Both the position numbers and the translations under genes were made by a program. Source: Verrucomicrobium sp. BvORR106 (GTDB lineage: Bacteria; Verrucomicrobiota; Verrucomicrobiia; Verrucomicrobiales; Verrucomicrobiaceae). From it: a stretch of 64,000 nt of DNA. The notes under the pieces were generated by a model. That model ran no database searches. It was given only the letters and a program-made list of their open reading frames with translations, and was not told the origin of the DNA. How positions within the stretch are numbered: the stretch's first letter is position 1; the number at the start of each line of letters is the position of its first letter. The stretch spans positions 1 through 64,000 of the forward strand of contig NZ_BATR01000164.1 of assembly GCF_000739655.1 (NCBI RefSeq), in the 5' to 3' direction. Positions 56,909-64,000 of this stretch are shown in pieces.

Positions 56909-57694
56909 TTAACCTTTCATTGCTTCCACCTTACCGGTGTCGCCGACTTTCACAGGTTCTGCCTTGTTGATCAGTTCTTGAACAACTGCGCCGCAGATGC
57001 CGCTGCGGACATCCACCACCACGGCGCGGGCGATGGGTTTGTCCTGACGATAAAGAGAGAAGGGCATTCCAGGATGCACGCCGTGCCTGGAGCCCACGTT
57101 GAGGATGGCGATGCCTAGATCGTCCTTCAAACTCACCACACGGGCGTTTTGAAGGTCGGCAACCGCCGTTTCGCCTTGATCCTTGAGAGAGGCCAGCGCG
57201 CGGTCTGCAGCGGTGAGCTTCTCTGTCAGGTTGGTCTTGGCTTCCGGAGCCAGATTCACACCGGAGCTGACAATGCCCGATGCAGCCTCTGACAGGCCGG
57301 AGAGAGCGCTCTGAAGCGCTCGTTTTTGAGTTTCAAGAATTCGCAGATCGCTCAACGCGGTCAGCATCCGCTCCCGAAGCACGGCATCCGTGGCGTCGAG
57401 TGCGGCAATACCAAGGCCTTCCATCTGCACGCGGAGCTTTTCATAAGCTTCGCGTGACTGCTGGCTTTCACCATTGGCAGCTGCCAGGCTTTCGGAGAGA
57501 GAGTTGATCTGCTCCTTGGCCTTGTTGAGCCGCGTTTCCAAATCAGCGATCTGGGCGGCAGAAATCTGGGCGGTGGCCCGGGCCTCCCGGACTTCCAGAA
57601 CCTCTTTCGACTGCCCCGAGGCCTGCCCAGCCACCACCAGCATCGCCAGAAGCGGTGCGGTAGAGAGGTTCAGGATTGGAACTCGAAATTTCAT
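56909..57694 (-). CDS. Exported coiled-coil protein inside the S10 operon
   Basis: A 261-residue protein between rpsS and rplV, where other bacteria have no gene. Signal peptide about 1-27 (LLAMLVVAGQASGQ). Residues about 30-190 are a long alpha-helical coiled coil (TAQISAAQIADLETRLNKAK, then repeated Leu heptads). The C-terminal about 70 residues form a small beta domain (DDLGIAILNVGSRHGVHPGM, FSLYRQDKPIARAVVVDV, CGAVVQELINKAEPVKVGD), a pattern recalling MreC-like or FlgT-like beta barrels. Its function is unknown; envelope organisation is possible. Gaps of 47 and 14 bp make it part of the ribosomal transcript. Confidence 0.75.
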   Translation of the reverse strand: MKFRVPILNLSTAPLLAMLVVAGQASGQSKEVLEVREARATAQISAAQIADLETRLNKAKEQINSLSESLAAANGESQQSREAYEKLRVQMEGLGIAALDATDAVLRERMLTALSDLRILETQKRALQSALSGLSEAASGIVSSGVNLAPEAKTNLTEKLTAADRALASLKDQGETAVADLQNARVVSLKDDLGIAILNVGSRHGVHPGMPFSLYRQDKPIARAVVVDVRSGICGAVVQELINKAEPVKVGDTGKVEAMKG

Positions 57695-57741
57695 GAGGCG
57701 TCTGAAAGTCTGGAATAGAAGGACCAGGAGGGTCTGACCGG

Positions 57742-58020
57742 TTACTTGGAGACCTTGGCGGTGTGCGCGCCGTGACCTTTGAAGGTACGGGTGGGTGAGA
57801 ATTCACCCAGGCGGTGACCGACCATGTTTTCCGAAACATACACGCTCACGAAGTCCTTGCCGTTGTGCACCAAGAAGGTGTGACCAACAAAGTCAGGTGT
57901 GATCATGGAGCTGCGGGCCCAGGTCTTGATAGGGCGTTTGGCGCCGGTCTCATTGAGCTGGTCGATCTTCCAGAGGAGTTTCTGGTTGACGAAAGGTCCT
58001 TTTTTAAGTGAGCGTCCCAT
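57742..58020 (-). CDS. rpsS: 30S ribosomal protein S19
   Basis: A 92-residue S19, in the head of the small subunit. Diagnostic segments: [60 protein letters not shown] and [16 protein letters not shown]. Length equals E. coli S19 (92). It follows rplB by 40 bp and is followed by the inserted coiled-coil gene. Confidence 0.95.
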   Translation of the reverse strand: MGRSLKKGPFVNQKLLWKIDQLNETGAKRPIKTWARSSMITPDFVGHTFLVHNGKDFVSVYVSENMVGHRLGEFSPTRTFKGHGAHTAKVSK

Positions 58021-58060
58021 GGTAAGAGGAGGGCTGAATCAGTAAGTTTCTAAATTGCAG

Positions 58061-58897
58061 TTACTTGCCTTTGCGGCCCTGCACGATGAGACGGTTGGAG
58101 TACTTCCGCTTCTTGCGGGTCTTCTGACCCTTGGCATGACCCCAGGGGCTGAGAAGGTGCTGGCGACCACCACCGGACTTGGAGCGACCTTCACCACCAC
58201 CGTTCGGGTGGTCGATGGGGTTCATACACATACCGCGGACTGTCGGGCGAACACCCTGCCAGCGCGTACGACCGGCCTTGCCGCTCACCACGTTCATGTG
58301 CTCCACGTTGCCCACCTGACCGATGGTTGCGTAGCACACCGCAAGGATCTTGCGGATCTCACCGGAGGGAAGACGCACGAGGGCGAAGTCACCTTCACGG
58401 TTGGAGAGAATGGCTGCCTGGCCGGCGGATCGGGCGATCTGGCCACCCTTGTTCGGGGTGATTTCGATGTTGTGGATCTGCGTACCGAGAGGAATGCGGC
58501 TCAGAGGAAGGGCGTTGCCCACTTCTGGTGCTGCCTTCTCACCTGCGACCACCTTGGCACCCACTTCGAGTTTGACCGGAGCGAGGATATAGCTCTTCTG
58601 GCCGTCTGCGAACTGGATGAGGGCGATGCGGGCGGAGCGGTTCGGATCGTATTCGATGCCGACCACGGTGGCGACGTCGTCACGACGGGAACGCTTGAAA
58701 TCAATGAGACGGTACCGGCGCTTGTGACCACCACCAATGTGGCGGCACGTGATGCGGCCGGTGTTGTTGCGACCACCGCTCTTGCGGAGGGCCACCGTGA
58801 GATTCGGCTCCGGGGTGCTCTTGGTGATTTCCTCAAAACCAGGCCACTGCTTGTAGCGGTTTGAGGGCGTGTTGGGCTTGTAAGTAGTAAGAGCCAT
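58061..58897 (-). CDS. rplB: 50S ribosomal protein L2
   Basis: A 278-residue L2, needed for subunit joining and peptidyl-transferase activity. Blocks: [60 protein letters not shown] and [18 protein letters not shown]. The highly conserved DHPHGGGEG loop reads DHPNGGGEG here: the first His is kept, the second is Asn. It ends with the basic [19 protein letters not shown] tail. It follows rplW after 44 bp. Confidence 0.95.
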   Translation of the reverse strand: MALTTYKPNTPSNRYKQWPGFEEITKSTPEPNLTVALRKSGGRNNTGRITCRHIGGGHKRRYRLIDFKRSRRDDVATVVGIEYDPNRSARIALIQFADGQKSYILAPVKLEVGAKVVAGEKAAPEVGNALPLSRIPLGTQIHNIEITPNKGGQIARSAGQAAILSNREGDFALVRLPSGEIRKILAVCYATIGQVGNVEHMNVVSGKAGRTRWQGVRPTVRGMCMNPIDHPNGGGEGRSKSGGGRQHLLSPWGHAKGQKTRKKRKYSNRLIVQGRKGK

Positions 58898-58941
58898 AAC
58901 GCTGGGTTTGGAAATAGGTTGGCGGTTGCTCGGGCCGTCGA

Positions 58942-59226
58942 CTAGGCGAGTTCAATCTTCTCGCCGTCTTTGAGCCGGACGACGGCTTTCTTCCAGTGGT
59001 TGGTGCGGCCAAAGTCGGCGCGACGTTCGCGCTTCTTCTTGCCAGCGTAGTTCATCGTGCGGACGCCGACGACCGATTTGCCAAAGATCTTCTCAACAGC
59101 CTGCTTGATCTCAAGCTTGTTGGCGCGGGGATCCACGTTGAAGACGTACTCGTTGAGAGTTTCGCCAAGAACGGTGGCCTTTTCGCTCAACCGGATGGTC
59201 TTGATGACTTGATAAAGGTCTTTCAT
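58942..59226 (-). CDS. rplW: 50S ribosomal protein L23
   Basis: A 94-residue L23, at the polypeptide exit and the docking site for trigger factor and SRP. Start at 59226 ([19 protein letters not shown]) gives family length; the frame is open 81 bp upstream, but those residues overlap rplD and are not family-like. Core: [40 protein letters not shown]. The start is separated from the rplD stop by a single base. Confidence 0.94.
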   Translation of the reverse strand: MKDLYQVIKTIRLSEKATVLGETLNEYVFNVDPRANKLEIKQAVEKIFGKSVVGVRTMNYAGKKKRERRADFGRTNHWKKAVVRLKDGEKIELA

Positions 59227-59227
59227 G

Positions 59228-59836
59228 TTAGGCAGTCCTCCGGGCGATGGTTTCAAGGGCGTCGCCCGAGATGATGATCTTGTCGAACGCGAGAAGGTTC
59301 TCGGCATTCACGTCAGAGGCGGCCATGAGCTGCACGTTCTGAACGTTGCGTCCGCTGCGGAATGTCAGCTCGTCAAAGCTGTTGGCGAGCACGAGCACCT
59401 TGCGGGCATCCGTGAGGCCGGCGATGGCGGCGACAAAGCTCTTAGTCTTGCCGTCGGCGACCTGGAAGTCAGCCGTAACCAGCACGTCTCCGTCGTTGAT
59501 GCGGGAGGTAAGCGCCGTGCGGAACGCAAGGGTCTTCACCTGACGAGGGATCTTCTTGGAGTAATCGCGGGGCTTGGGACCCCAGACCACGCCACCACCA
59601 CTCCAGATCGGGGAGCGGGCGCTGCCCATACGAGCGCGGCCGGTTCCCTTTTGCTTCCAGAGCTTTTTGCCACTGCCGGCAACTTCATTGCGCGACTTCG
59701 TGGAGGCGTTACCCTGGCGGCGGTTGGCGCGGTAGGCGATGATAGTGTCATGCAACGCGTGGGCGCCCTTGCGGCCCTCCACCACTTGCACATTGGCCTG
59801 CTTGGCCGCGTCGATCGTTAATACATTCGATGCCAT
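59228..59836 (-). CDS. rplD: 50S ribosomal protein L4
   Basis: A 202-residue L4, an assembly-initiator whose extended loop lines the exit tunnel. Loop: NRRQGNASTKSRNEVAGSG, KLWKQKGTGRARMGSARSPI and VWGPKPRDYSKKIPRQVKTL. In E. coli L4 represses this operon. A Shine-Dalgarno AAAGGAG lies before the start. The last codon abuts the L23 start. Confidence 0.94.
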   Translation of the reverse strand: MASNVLTIDAAKQANVQVVEGRKGAHALHDTIIAYRANRRQGNASTKSRNEVAGSGKKLWKQKGTGRARMGSARSPIWSGGGVVWGPKPRDYSKKIPRQVKTLAFRTALTSRINDGDVLVTADFQVADGKTKSFVAAIAGLTDARKVLVLANSFDELTFRSGRNVQNVQLMAASDVNAENLLAFDKIIISGDALETIARRTA

Positions 59837-59857
59837 GATGACTGCACTCCTTTCAAA

Positions 59858-60496
59858 TTACTTCTTGGCCTGCTTCTTGAGAGCAGGACGGACGATGACA
59901 TAGCTGCCATTCGGTCCGGGAACGGCGCCCGCGATCAGGAGCACGCCGTCTTCTGCGCGACTCTGGACCACTTTAAGATTCTGTGTCGTGCGACGGTCGA
60001 AGCCGTGGCGTCCGGGCATTTTCTGGTTTTTCCAGACGCGACCAGGGGTCAGACGGCAACCGATGGAACCTGTCCGGCGGTGCATCATGGAACCGTGGGA
60101 AGCGGGCTGGCCCTTGAAGTTGTAACGCTTCACAACGCCGGAGAAACCCTTGCCCTTGGTGGTGCCGATCACATCGACATACTCACCGTCAGCAAACTTG
60201 TCTGCACCGAGGGTGGAACCGGCCTCAGGGGCCTCCCCTTCCGTGCGGAATTCGCGGATGACATACTTCGCGGAAGCATTGTGCTTCTTGAAGTGTGCCA
60301 GCTCCGGCTTGGAGCAGCGAGTTTCCTTCTTGTCGTTATAGCCAACTTGCACGGCGCTGTAGCCGTCCTTGTCTGCGTTCTTGACCTGGACAACCTGGTT
60401 GCCGGCCACGTCGATCACCGTCACAGCGACGGCACTGCCGTCCTTGAGGTAAACCTGGGTCATCCCCACTTTTTTGCCAATCAATCCGATGCTCAT
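59858..60496 (-). CDS. rplC: 50S ribosomal protein L3
   Basis: A 212-residue L3, reaching the peptidyl-transferase centre. Blocks: MSIGLIGKKVGMTQVYLKDG, KGKGFSGVVKRYNFKGQPAS, HGSMMHRRTGSIGCRLTPGR and KNQKMPGRHGFDRRTTQNLK. The MHRRTGS loop corresponds to the region methylated in E. coli. Length is near E. coli L3 (209). It follows rpsJ by 23 bp. Confidence 0.95.
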   Translation of the reverse strand: MSIGLIGKKVGMTQVYLKDGSAVAVTVIDVAGNQVVQVKNADKDGYSAVQVGYNDKKETRCSKPELAHFKKHNASAKYVIREFRTEGEAPEAGSTLGADKFADGEYVDVIGTTKGKGFSGVVKRYNFKGQPASHGSMMHRRTGSIGCRLTPGRVWKNQKMPGRHGFDRRTTQNLKVVQSRAEDGVLLIAGAVPGPNGSYVIVRPALKKQAKK

Positions 60497-60519
60497 GGAT
60501 GGTAATCCTCAGGTGTGAC

Positions 60520-60828
60520 TTAGATGCGAATGGTAATGTCCACGCCGGACGGGAGGTTGAGCTTCTTGAGCTCGTCCACTGTGCGGGCGGTCGGGTCAAC
60601 GATGTCCAGCAGGCGCTTGTGCGTGCGGATTTCGAAATGCTCGGAGGACTTCTTGTCCACGTGCGGTGAGCGGTTCACGTTGAACTTCTCGATGCGCGTA
60701 GGAAGAGGGATCGGTCCCGCGACTTTGGCGCCGGTACGCTTGGCGGTCTCGACGATCTCGGCCGTGGACTTGTCCAGGACGCGATAGTCGTAGGCGCGCA
60801 GGCGGATTCTGATGCGTTGGCTTTGCAT
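60520..60828 (-). CDS. rpsJ: 30S ribosomal protein S10
   Basis: A 102-residue S10, first gene of the S10 block. Segments: [60 protein letters not shown] and [11 protein letters not shown]. Length equals the family (about 102-103). It follows fusA after 37 bp; no tuf gene lies between fusA and rpsJ in this window. Confidence 0.95.
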   Translation of the reverse strand: MQSQRIRIRLRAYDYRVLDKSTAEIVETAKRTGAKVAGPIPLPTRIEKFNVNRSPHVDKKSSEHFEIRTHKRLLDIVDPTARTVDELKKLNLPSGVDITIRI

Positions 60829-60865
60829 GATGGGTACTCCCGCTGGTTGAAATGTTGGTTGTTAA

Positions 60866-63022
60866 TTAGGCCTTCTTGCCACCGCGCTGCTCGACGATCT
60901 GGTCCACGATCTGTTGCGGCACCTGGTCGAAATGGGACGGCTGCATCGAGTAGGATGCGCGGCCGCTGGAGAGCGTGCGGATCGTCGTGCTGTAGCCGAA
61001 CATTTCAGCCAGGGGCACTTCGGCCTTCACGATGCTCATGTTGTTGCGGCTGTCGATCGCGGTGATACGACCGCGGCGGCGGTTGATGTCACCCATGATG
61101 TCGCCCTGATATTCCTCAGGAGTGGTGGCCTCGACTGCCATGATGGGTTCCATCATGATACACTTGGCTTTCTTGAGGGCGTCTTTGACTGCGAAGATGG
61201 CCGCCATTTTGAAGGCGTTTTCGTTGGAGTCCACTTCGTGGCTGGATCCGTCAAGGATGTCCACGTGGATGTCCACCACTTCGTAGCCAGCGATGATGCC
61301 ATTGTGCATGGCTTCGTTCACGCCCGACTTACAGGCATTGATGTATTCCTTGGGAATCGTACCGCCGACCACTTTGTTCTCCACGGTGATGCCCTTGCCG
61401 CGCTCGGAAGGATACACCTTGAGGATCACGTGACCGTACTGACCACGACCACCGGACTGCTTGACGAGTTTGCCTTCGCCGTCGGCTTCCTTGGTAAGCG
61501 TTTCGCGGTAAGCGATCTGCGGAGCACCAGCGTTGGTGTCCACCTTGAACTCGCGCAGCATACGGTCGCGCAGAATTTCGAGGTGAAGCTCGCCCATGCC
61601 GGCGATGATCGTCTGGCCGGTCTCTTCGTCGGTCCGGACCACGAAGGTCGGATCTTCGTCGGAGAGGCGCTGGAGGGCCATGGCCATCTTCTCCTGGTCG
61701 CCTTTGGCCTTGGGTTCCACGGCCATGGAAATAACTGGCTCTGGGAACGACGGGGGCTCAAGCAAGATATCGTAATCGTCTTCGGCGAGGGTGTCGCCCG
61801 TGGTGACGTTCTTGATGCCGACCATGGCGGCGATGTCACCGGAATAACAGCAGTCGATGTCCTTGTGCTGGTTGGCCTGAATCTGGATCAAGCGGCCCAC
61901 ACGCTCAGTCTTGCGGGTGCGGGGGTTGTAAACGACGTCGCCTTTTTTGACGCAGCCGGAGTACACACGGAAGAACACCAGCTTACCGACGAATTTGTCG
62001 CTCCAGAGTTTGAAAGCGAGGGAGACAAACTTCTCGCCGTCGTCCGGACGGGCTTCGATCTTGATTGCTTCGTCGTCAGCGCTCTGGCCTTGGGCGGCTG
62101 GAATGTCGAGGGGGCCTGGGAGGTAATCCACCACGGCGTCCACAAGATACTGAACACCCTTGTTCTTGAAGGCAGAACCACCTGCCATCGGGATGATCTT
62201 GAGACCGATGACGGCGCGGCGGAGAGCCTGCTTCACGTCATTGACTGAGATCGGCTTCTCTTCGAGGAACATCGTGCCGATTTCATCGTCCACGTTGCAG
62301 AGTTCTTCGACGAGTTCATCGTAAGCCTGATTGGCGATGTCAACCTGATCGCCTTCAAGTTCGCGAACTTCGTAGGTGGAACCGAATTTGTCATCGTCAG
62401 AGAAGATGACGGCCTTCTTGTTCACCACGTCGATCTGGCCACGAAGGCTGTCTTCAGCACCGATCGGGATGAGGATCGGCCAGGCGTTTGCGCCCAGCTT
62501 GGTGCGAACGTCTTCCACCACACGCTGGAAGTTGGCACCAGTACGGTCCATCTTATTGACGAACGCAATACGAGGCACACCGTACTTCTCAGCCTGACGG
62601 TAAACCGTCTCGGACTGGGGCTGCACACCAGCCACGCCGCAAAGCACGAAGATCGCACCGTCAAGAACGCGCAGGGAGCGCTCCACCTCAGCCGTGAAGT
62701 CCACGTGACCGGGGGTGTCGATGATGTTAACGCGAATGTCCTGGTTTTCGAAGAGCTTGACCGTACCTGGCCCGGGGAGCTGCTTCCACTTGGTGGTCAC
62801 AGCAGCGGAGGTGATCGTGATCCCGCGCTCTTTCTCCTGTTCCATCCAGTCCGTGGTGGCTGCACCGTCGTGCACCTCACCGATCTTGTGGATCATCCCG
62901 GTGTAGAACAAGATACGCTCGGTGAGCGTGGTCTTGCCGGCATCGATGTGGGCGCAGATGCCGATGTTGCGGGTCCGCTCAAGCGGGTACTCGCGTTGGG
63001 GGGAATTCGGGGTGGCGGACAT
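60866..63022 (-). CDS. fusA: Elongation factor G
   Basis: A 718-residue translational GTPase driving translocation. Nucleotide motifs: AHIDAGKTT (about 24-32), [12 protein letters not shown] (switch II), and [11 protein letters not shown]. Domain IV reads [13 protein letters not shown] and [17 protein letters not shown], and domain V ends with the ANMREMFGYST-like [20 protein letters not shown]. It is about 15 residues longer than E. coli EF-G (704). It follows rpsG by 56 bp. Confidence 0.96.
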   Translation of the reverse strand: MSATPNSPQREYPLERTRNIGICAHIDAGKTTLTERILFYTGMIHKIGEVHDGAATTDWMEQEKERGITITSAAVTTKWKQLPGPGTVKLFENQDIRVNIIDTPGHVDFTAEVERSLRVLDGAIFVLCGVAGVQPQSETVYRQAEKYGVPRIAFVNKMDRTGANFQRVVEDVRTKLGANAWPILIPIGAEDSLRGQIDVVNKKAVIFSDDDKFGSTYEVRELEGDQVDIANQAYDELVEELCNVDDEIGTMFLEEKPISVNDVKQALRRAVIGLKIIPMAGGSAFKNKGVQYLVDAVVDYLPGPLDIPAAQGQSADDEAIKIEARPDDGEKFVSLAFKLWSDKFVGKLVFFRVYSGCVKKGDVVYNPRTRKTERVGRLIQIQANQHKDIDCCYSGDIAAMVGIKNVTTGDTLAEDDYDILLEPPSFPEPVISMAVEPKAKGDQEKMAMALQRLSDEDPTFVVRTDEETGQTIIAGMGELHLEILRDRMLREFKVDTNAGAPQIAYRETLTKEADGEGKLVKQSGGRGQYGHVILKVYPSERGKGITVENKVVGGTIPKEYINACKSGVNEAMHNGIIAGYEVVDIHVDILDGSSHEVDSNENAFKMAAIFAVKDALKKAKCIMMEPIMAVEATTPEEYQGDIMGDINRRRGRITAIDSRNNMSIVKAEVPLAEMFGYSTTIRTLSSGRASYSMQPSHFDQVPQQIVDQIVEQRGGKKA

Positions 63023-63078
63023 GAGTCAAAGATCAGGTGAAGAGGACGAACGACGTACGGGGAAAACTGCAGGACCGA

Positions 63079-63552
63079 CTACCAGCGGAAGTGGGCGAAG
63101 GCGCGGTTCGCCTGAGCCTGCTTGTGCACGTCATCACGCTTGCGGATGGCGTTACCCTGGTTGGTGGACGCGTCACGCAGCTCGTTGGCGAGGGCGCGGT
63201 GCATCGGAGTACCTTTGCGGGAGCGGGCGAAGTTGACGATCCAGCGGAGCGCCATGGCTTCGGAGCGAGCCGGCACCACTTCGAGGGGCACCTGGTAGGT
63301 CGCACCACCCACGCGGCGGGCTTTCACTTCCACACGGGGTTTGGCGTTTTCGATCGCACGGGTCACCAACTCAAGCGGATCCACGGCGTCGCTGTTCTCA
63401 TTCAGGGCGTCGATTGCGGCATACACGATGCGCTCGGCGAGGGACTTCTTGCCGCCCACCATGATTTTGCTGATGAGGTGAGCCACCAACTCGCTGTCAT
63501 AGCGAGAGTCTTTGCTGACCGGTTTGTCGAAAACGCGTTTCCTGCGGGACAT
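63079..63552 (-). CDS. rpsG: 30S ribosomal protein S7
   Basis: A 157-residue S7, the primary head-assembly protein. Core: RVFDKPVSKDSRYDSELVAH, LISKIMVGGKKSLAERIVYA, VTRAIENAKPRVEVKARRVG, GATYQVPLEVVPARSEAMAL and the C-terminal RKRDDVHKQAQANRAFAHFR. Length is typical. It lies between rpsL (44-bp gap) and fusA, as in the str operon. Confidence 0.95.
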   Translation of the reverse strand: MSRRKRVFDKPVSKDSRYDSELVAHLISKIMVGGKKSLAERIVYAAIDALNENSDAVDPLELVTRAIENAKPRVEVKARRVGGATYQVPLEVVPARSEAMALRWIVNFARSRKGTPMHRALANELRDASTNQGNAIRKRDDVHKQAQANRAFAHFRW

Positions 63553-63596
63553 GGTAAATTAGCTGCTAAAGATTAAAGAGGCAGAGAAGGCCGGGC

Positions 63597-64000
63597 TTAT
63601 TTCTTGCCCTTGCCAGTGGCGGCGGCTTGGCCCGGCTTCGGACGCTTCGCACCGTACTTCGAACGACCACGGCGACGCTTGTCCACCCCAAGGCAGTCCA
63701 GCGTACCGCGAACGATGTGATAACGGACACCCGGCAAATCCTTTACTCGGCCGCCGCGAACCAGGACGATGGAGTGTTCCTGGAGGTTGTGTCCTTCACC
63801 GCCGATGTAGGCGATGACTTCGAATCCGTTGGTCAAGCGCACCTTGGCAACCTTACGGAGAGCCGAGTTTGGCTTCTTCGGGGTTCTGGTCATCACCTGC
63901 AGACATACACCACGACGCTGGGGGCAGTTCGCAAGCGCGGGTGACTTGGATTTGACCGCTTTATCCTTGCGGCCATGTCGCACGAGTTGGTTGATGGTGG
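63597..64000 (-). CDS. rpsL: 30S ribosomal protein S12 (start outside window)
   Basis: S12, controlling decoding accuracy. The frame runs to the window edge: [20 protein letters not shown] is readable, preceded by two bases of a Pro codon, so the ATG lies just 4 bases beyond the edge. Length would be about 136. Both lysines whose mutation gives streptomycin resistance are intact ([10 protein letters not shown] and [11 protein letters not shown]). A Gly/Lys-rich C-terminal end ([13 protein letters not shown]) is present. Confidence 0.95.
   Translation of the reverse strand, partial: TINQLVRHGRKDKAVKSKSPALANCPQRRGVCLQVMTRTPKKPNSALRKVAKVRLTNGFEVIAYIGGEGHNLQEHSIVLVRGGRVKDLPGVRYHIVRGTLDCLGVDKRRRGRSKYGAKRPKPGQAAATGKGKK

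Noticed and set aside
60914-62248. A 444-codon frame antisense to fusA
   Set aside because: Typical mirror ORF of a highly expressed GC-biased gene; the product is Val/His/Gly-rich with no recognised domain.

Overview
This 64 kb, GC-rich window looks like a chromosomal segment from a member of the Verrucomicrobiota, probably class Verrucomicrobiae. The grounds are secreted planctomycete/verrucomicrobial families (DUF1549/DUF1553 and DUF1501 pairs, DUF1080 fused to a haem-binding dehydrogenase, NHL propellers), a ribosomal operon without rpmD and rpsN, a eukaryote-type HisA, and REP-like and CACAGAGGCACAGAG-type intergenic repeats. I see no tRNA, rRNA, CRISPR array, prophage or replication origin.

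Layout. 0.4-6.2 kb (+): a tight four-gene catabolic operon (sialidase/glycosidase-like secreted protein, BASS transporter, APH-type kinase, HpcH/HpaI aldolase). 6.2-7.5 kb (-): plant-type 6-phosphofructokinase. 7.7-19.9 kb (+): GNAT acetyltransferase, FMN alpha-hydroxy-acid oxidase, secreted beta-helix protein, two secreted NHL propellers, a lipoprotein amidase, a 1,222-residue multidomain dehydrogenase/cytochrome and an FAD oxidoreductase. One small CFI-box-like gene lies on the minus strand and shares a bidirectional terminator. 20.0-21.7 kb (-): unknown proteins and a gene fragment.

21.8-26.6 kb (+) is the most interesting part: a compact, overlapping cluster of NAD/ADP-ribose and RNA-end-processing genes. 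It holds a NrtR-like Nudix regulator, a NADAR glycosidase, two ADP-ribosylglycohydrolases, the RNA 2'-phosphotransferase KptA/Tpt1, a small 'crystallin J1' protein, an internally deleted remnant resembling a microbial PARG, and a P-loop polynucleotide-kinase-like protein. Tandem inverted repeats, candidate operators, precede the first gene. A frameshifted REP-associated transposase (RAYT), bracketed by inverted REP modules, follows at 26.7-27.4 kb.

27.5-46.7 kb: secreted hydrolases and a DUF1549/1553-DUF1501 pair preceded by an EF-hand/redoxin/cytochrome/copper-monooxygenase-like protein (+). Then come a 190-bp inverted-repeat element, a GDSL esterase, a metallophosphoesterase and a 1,463-residue propeller protein (-). 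A PLP decarboxylase translationally coupled to an ACT-domain protein and two further proteins follow (+).

46.9-64.0 kb (-) is the str-S10-spc supercluster, read from the right edge: rpsL, rpsG, fusA, rpsJ, rplC, rplD, rplW, rplB, rpsS, a coiled-coil exported protein, rplV, rpsC, rplP, rpmC, rpsQ, rplN, rplX, rplE, rpsH, rplF, rplR, rpsE, rplO, secY, map, then hisA and an adenylate-kinase-like gene. The rpsL start codon lies just outside the window.
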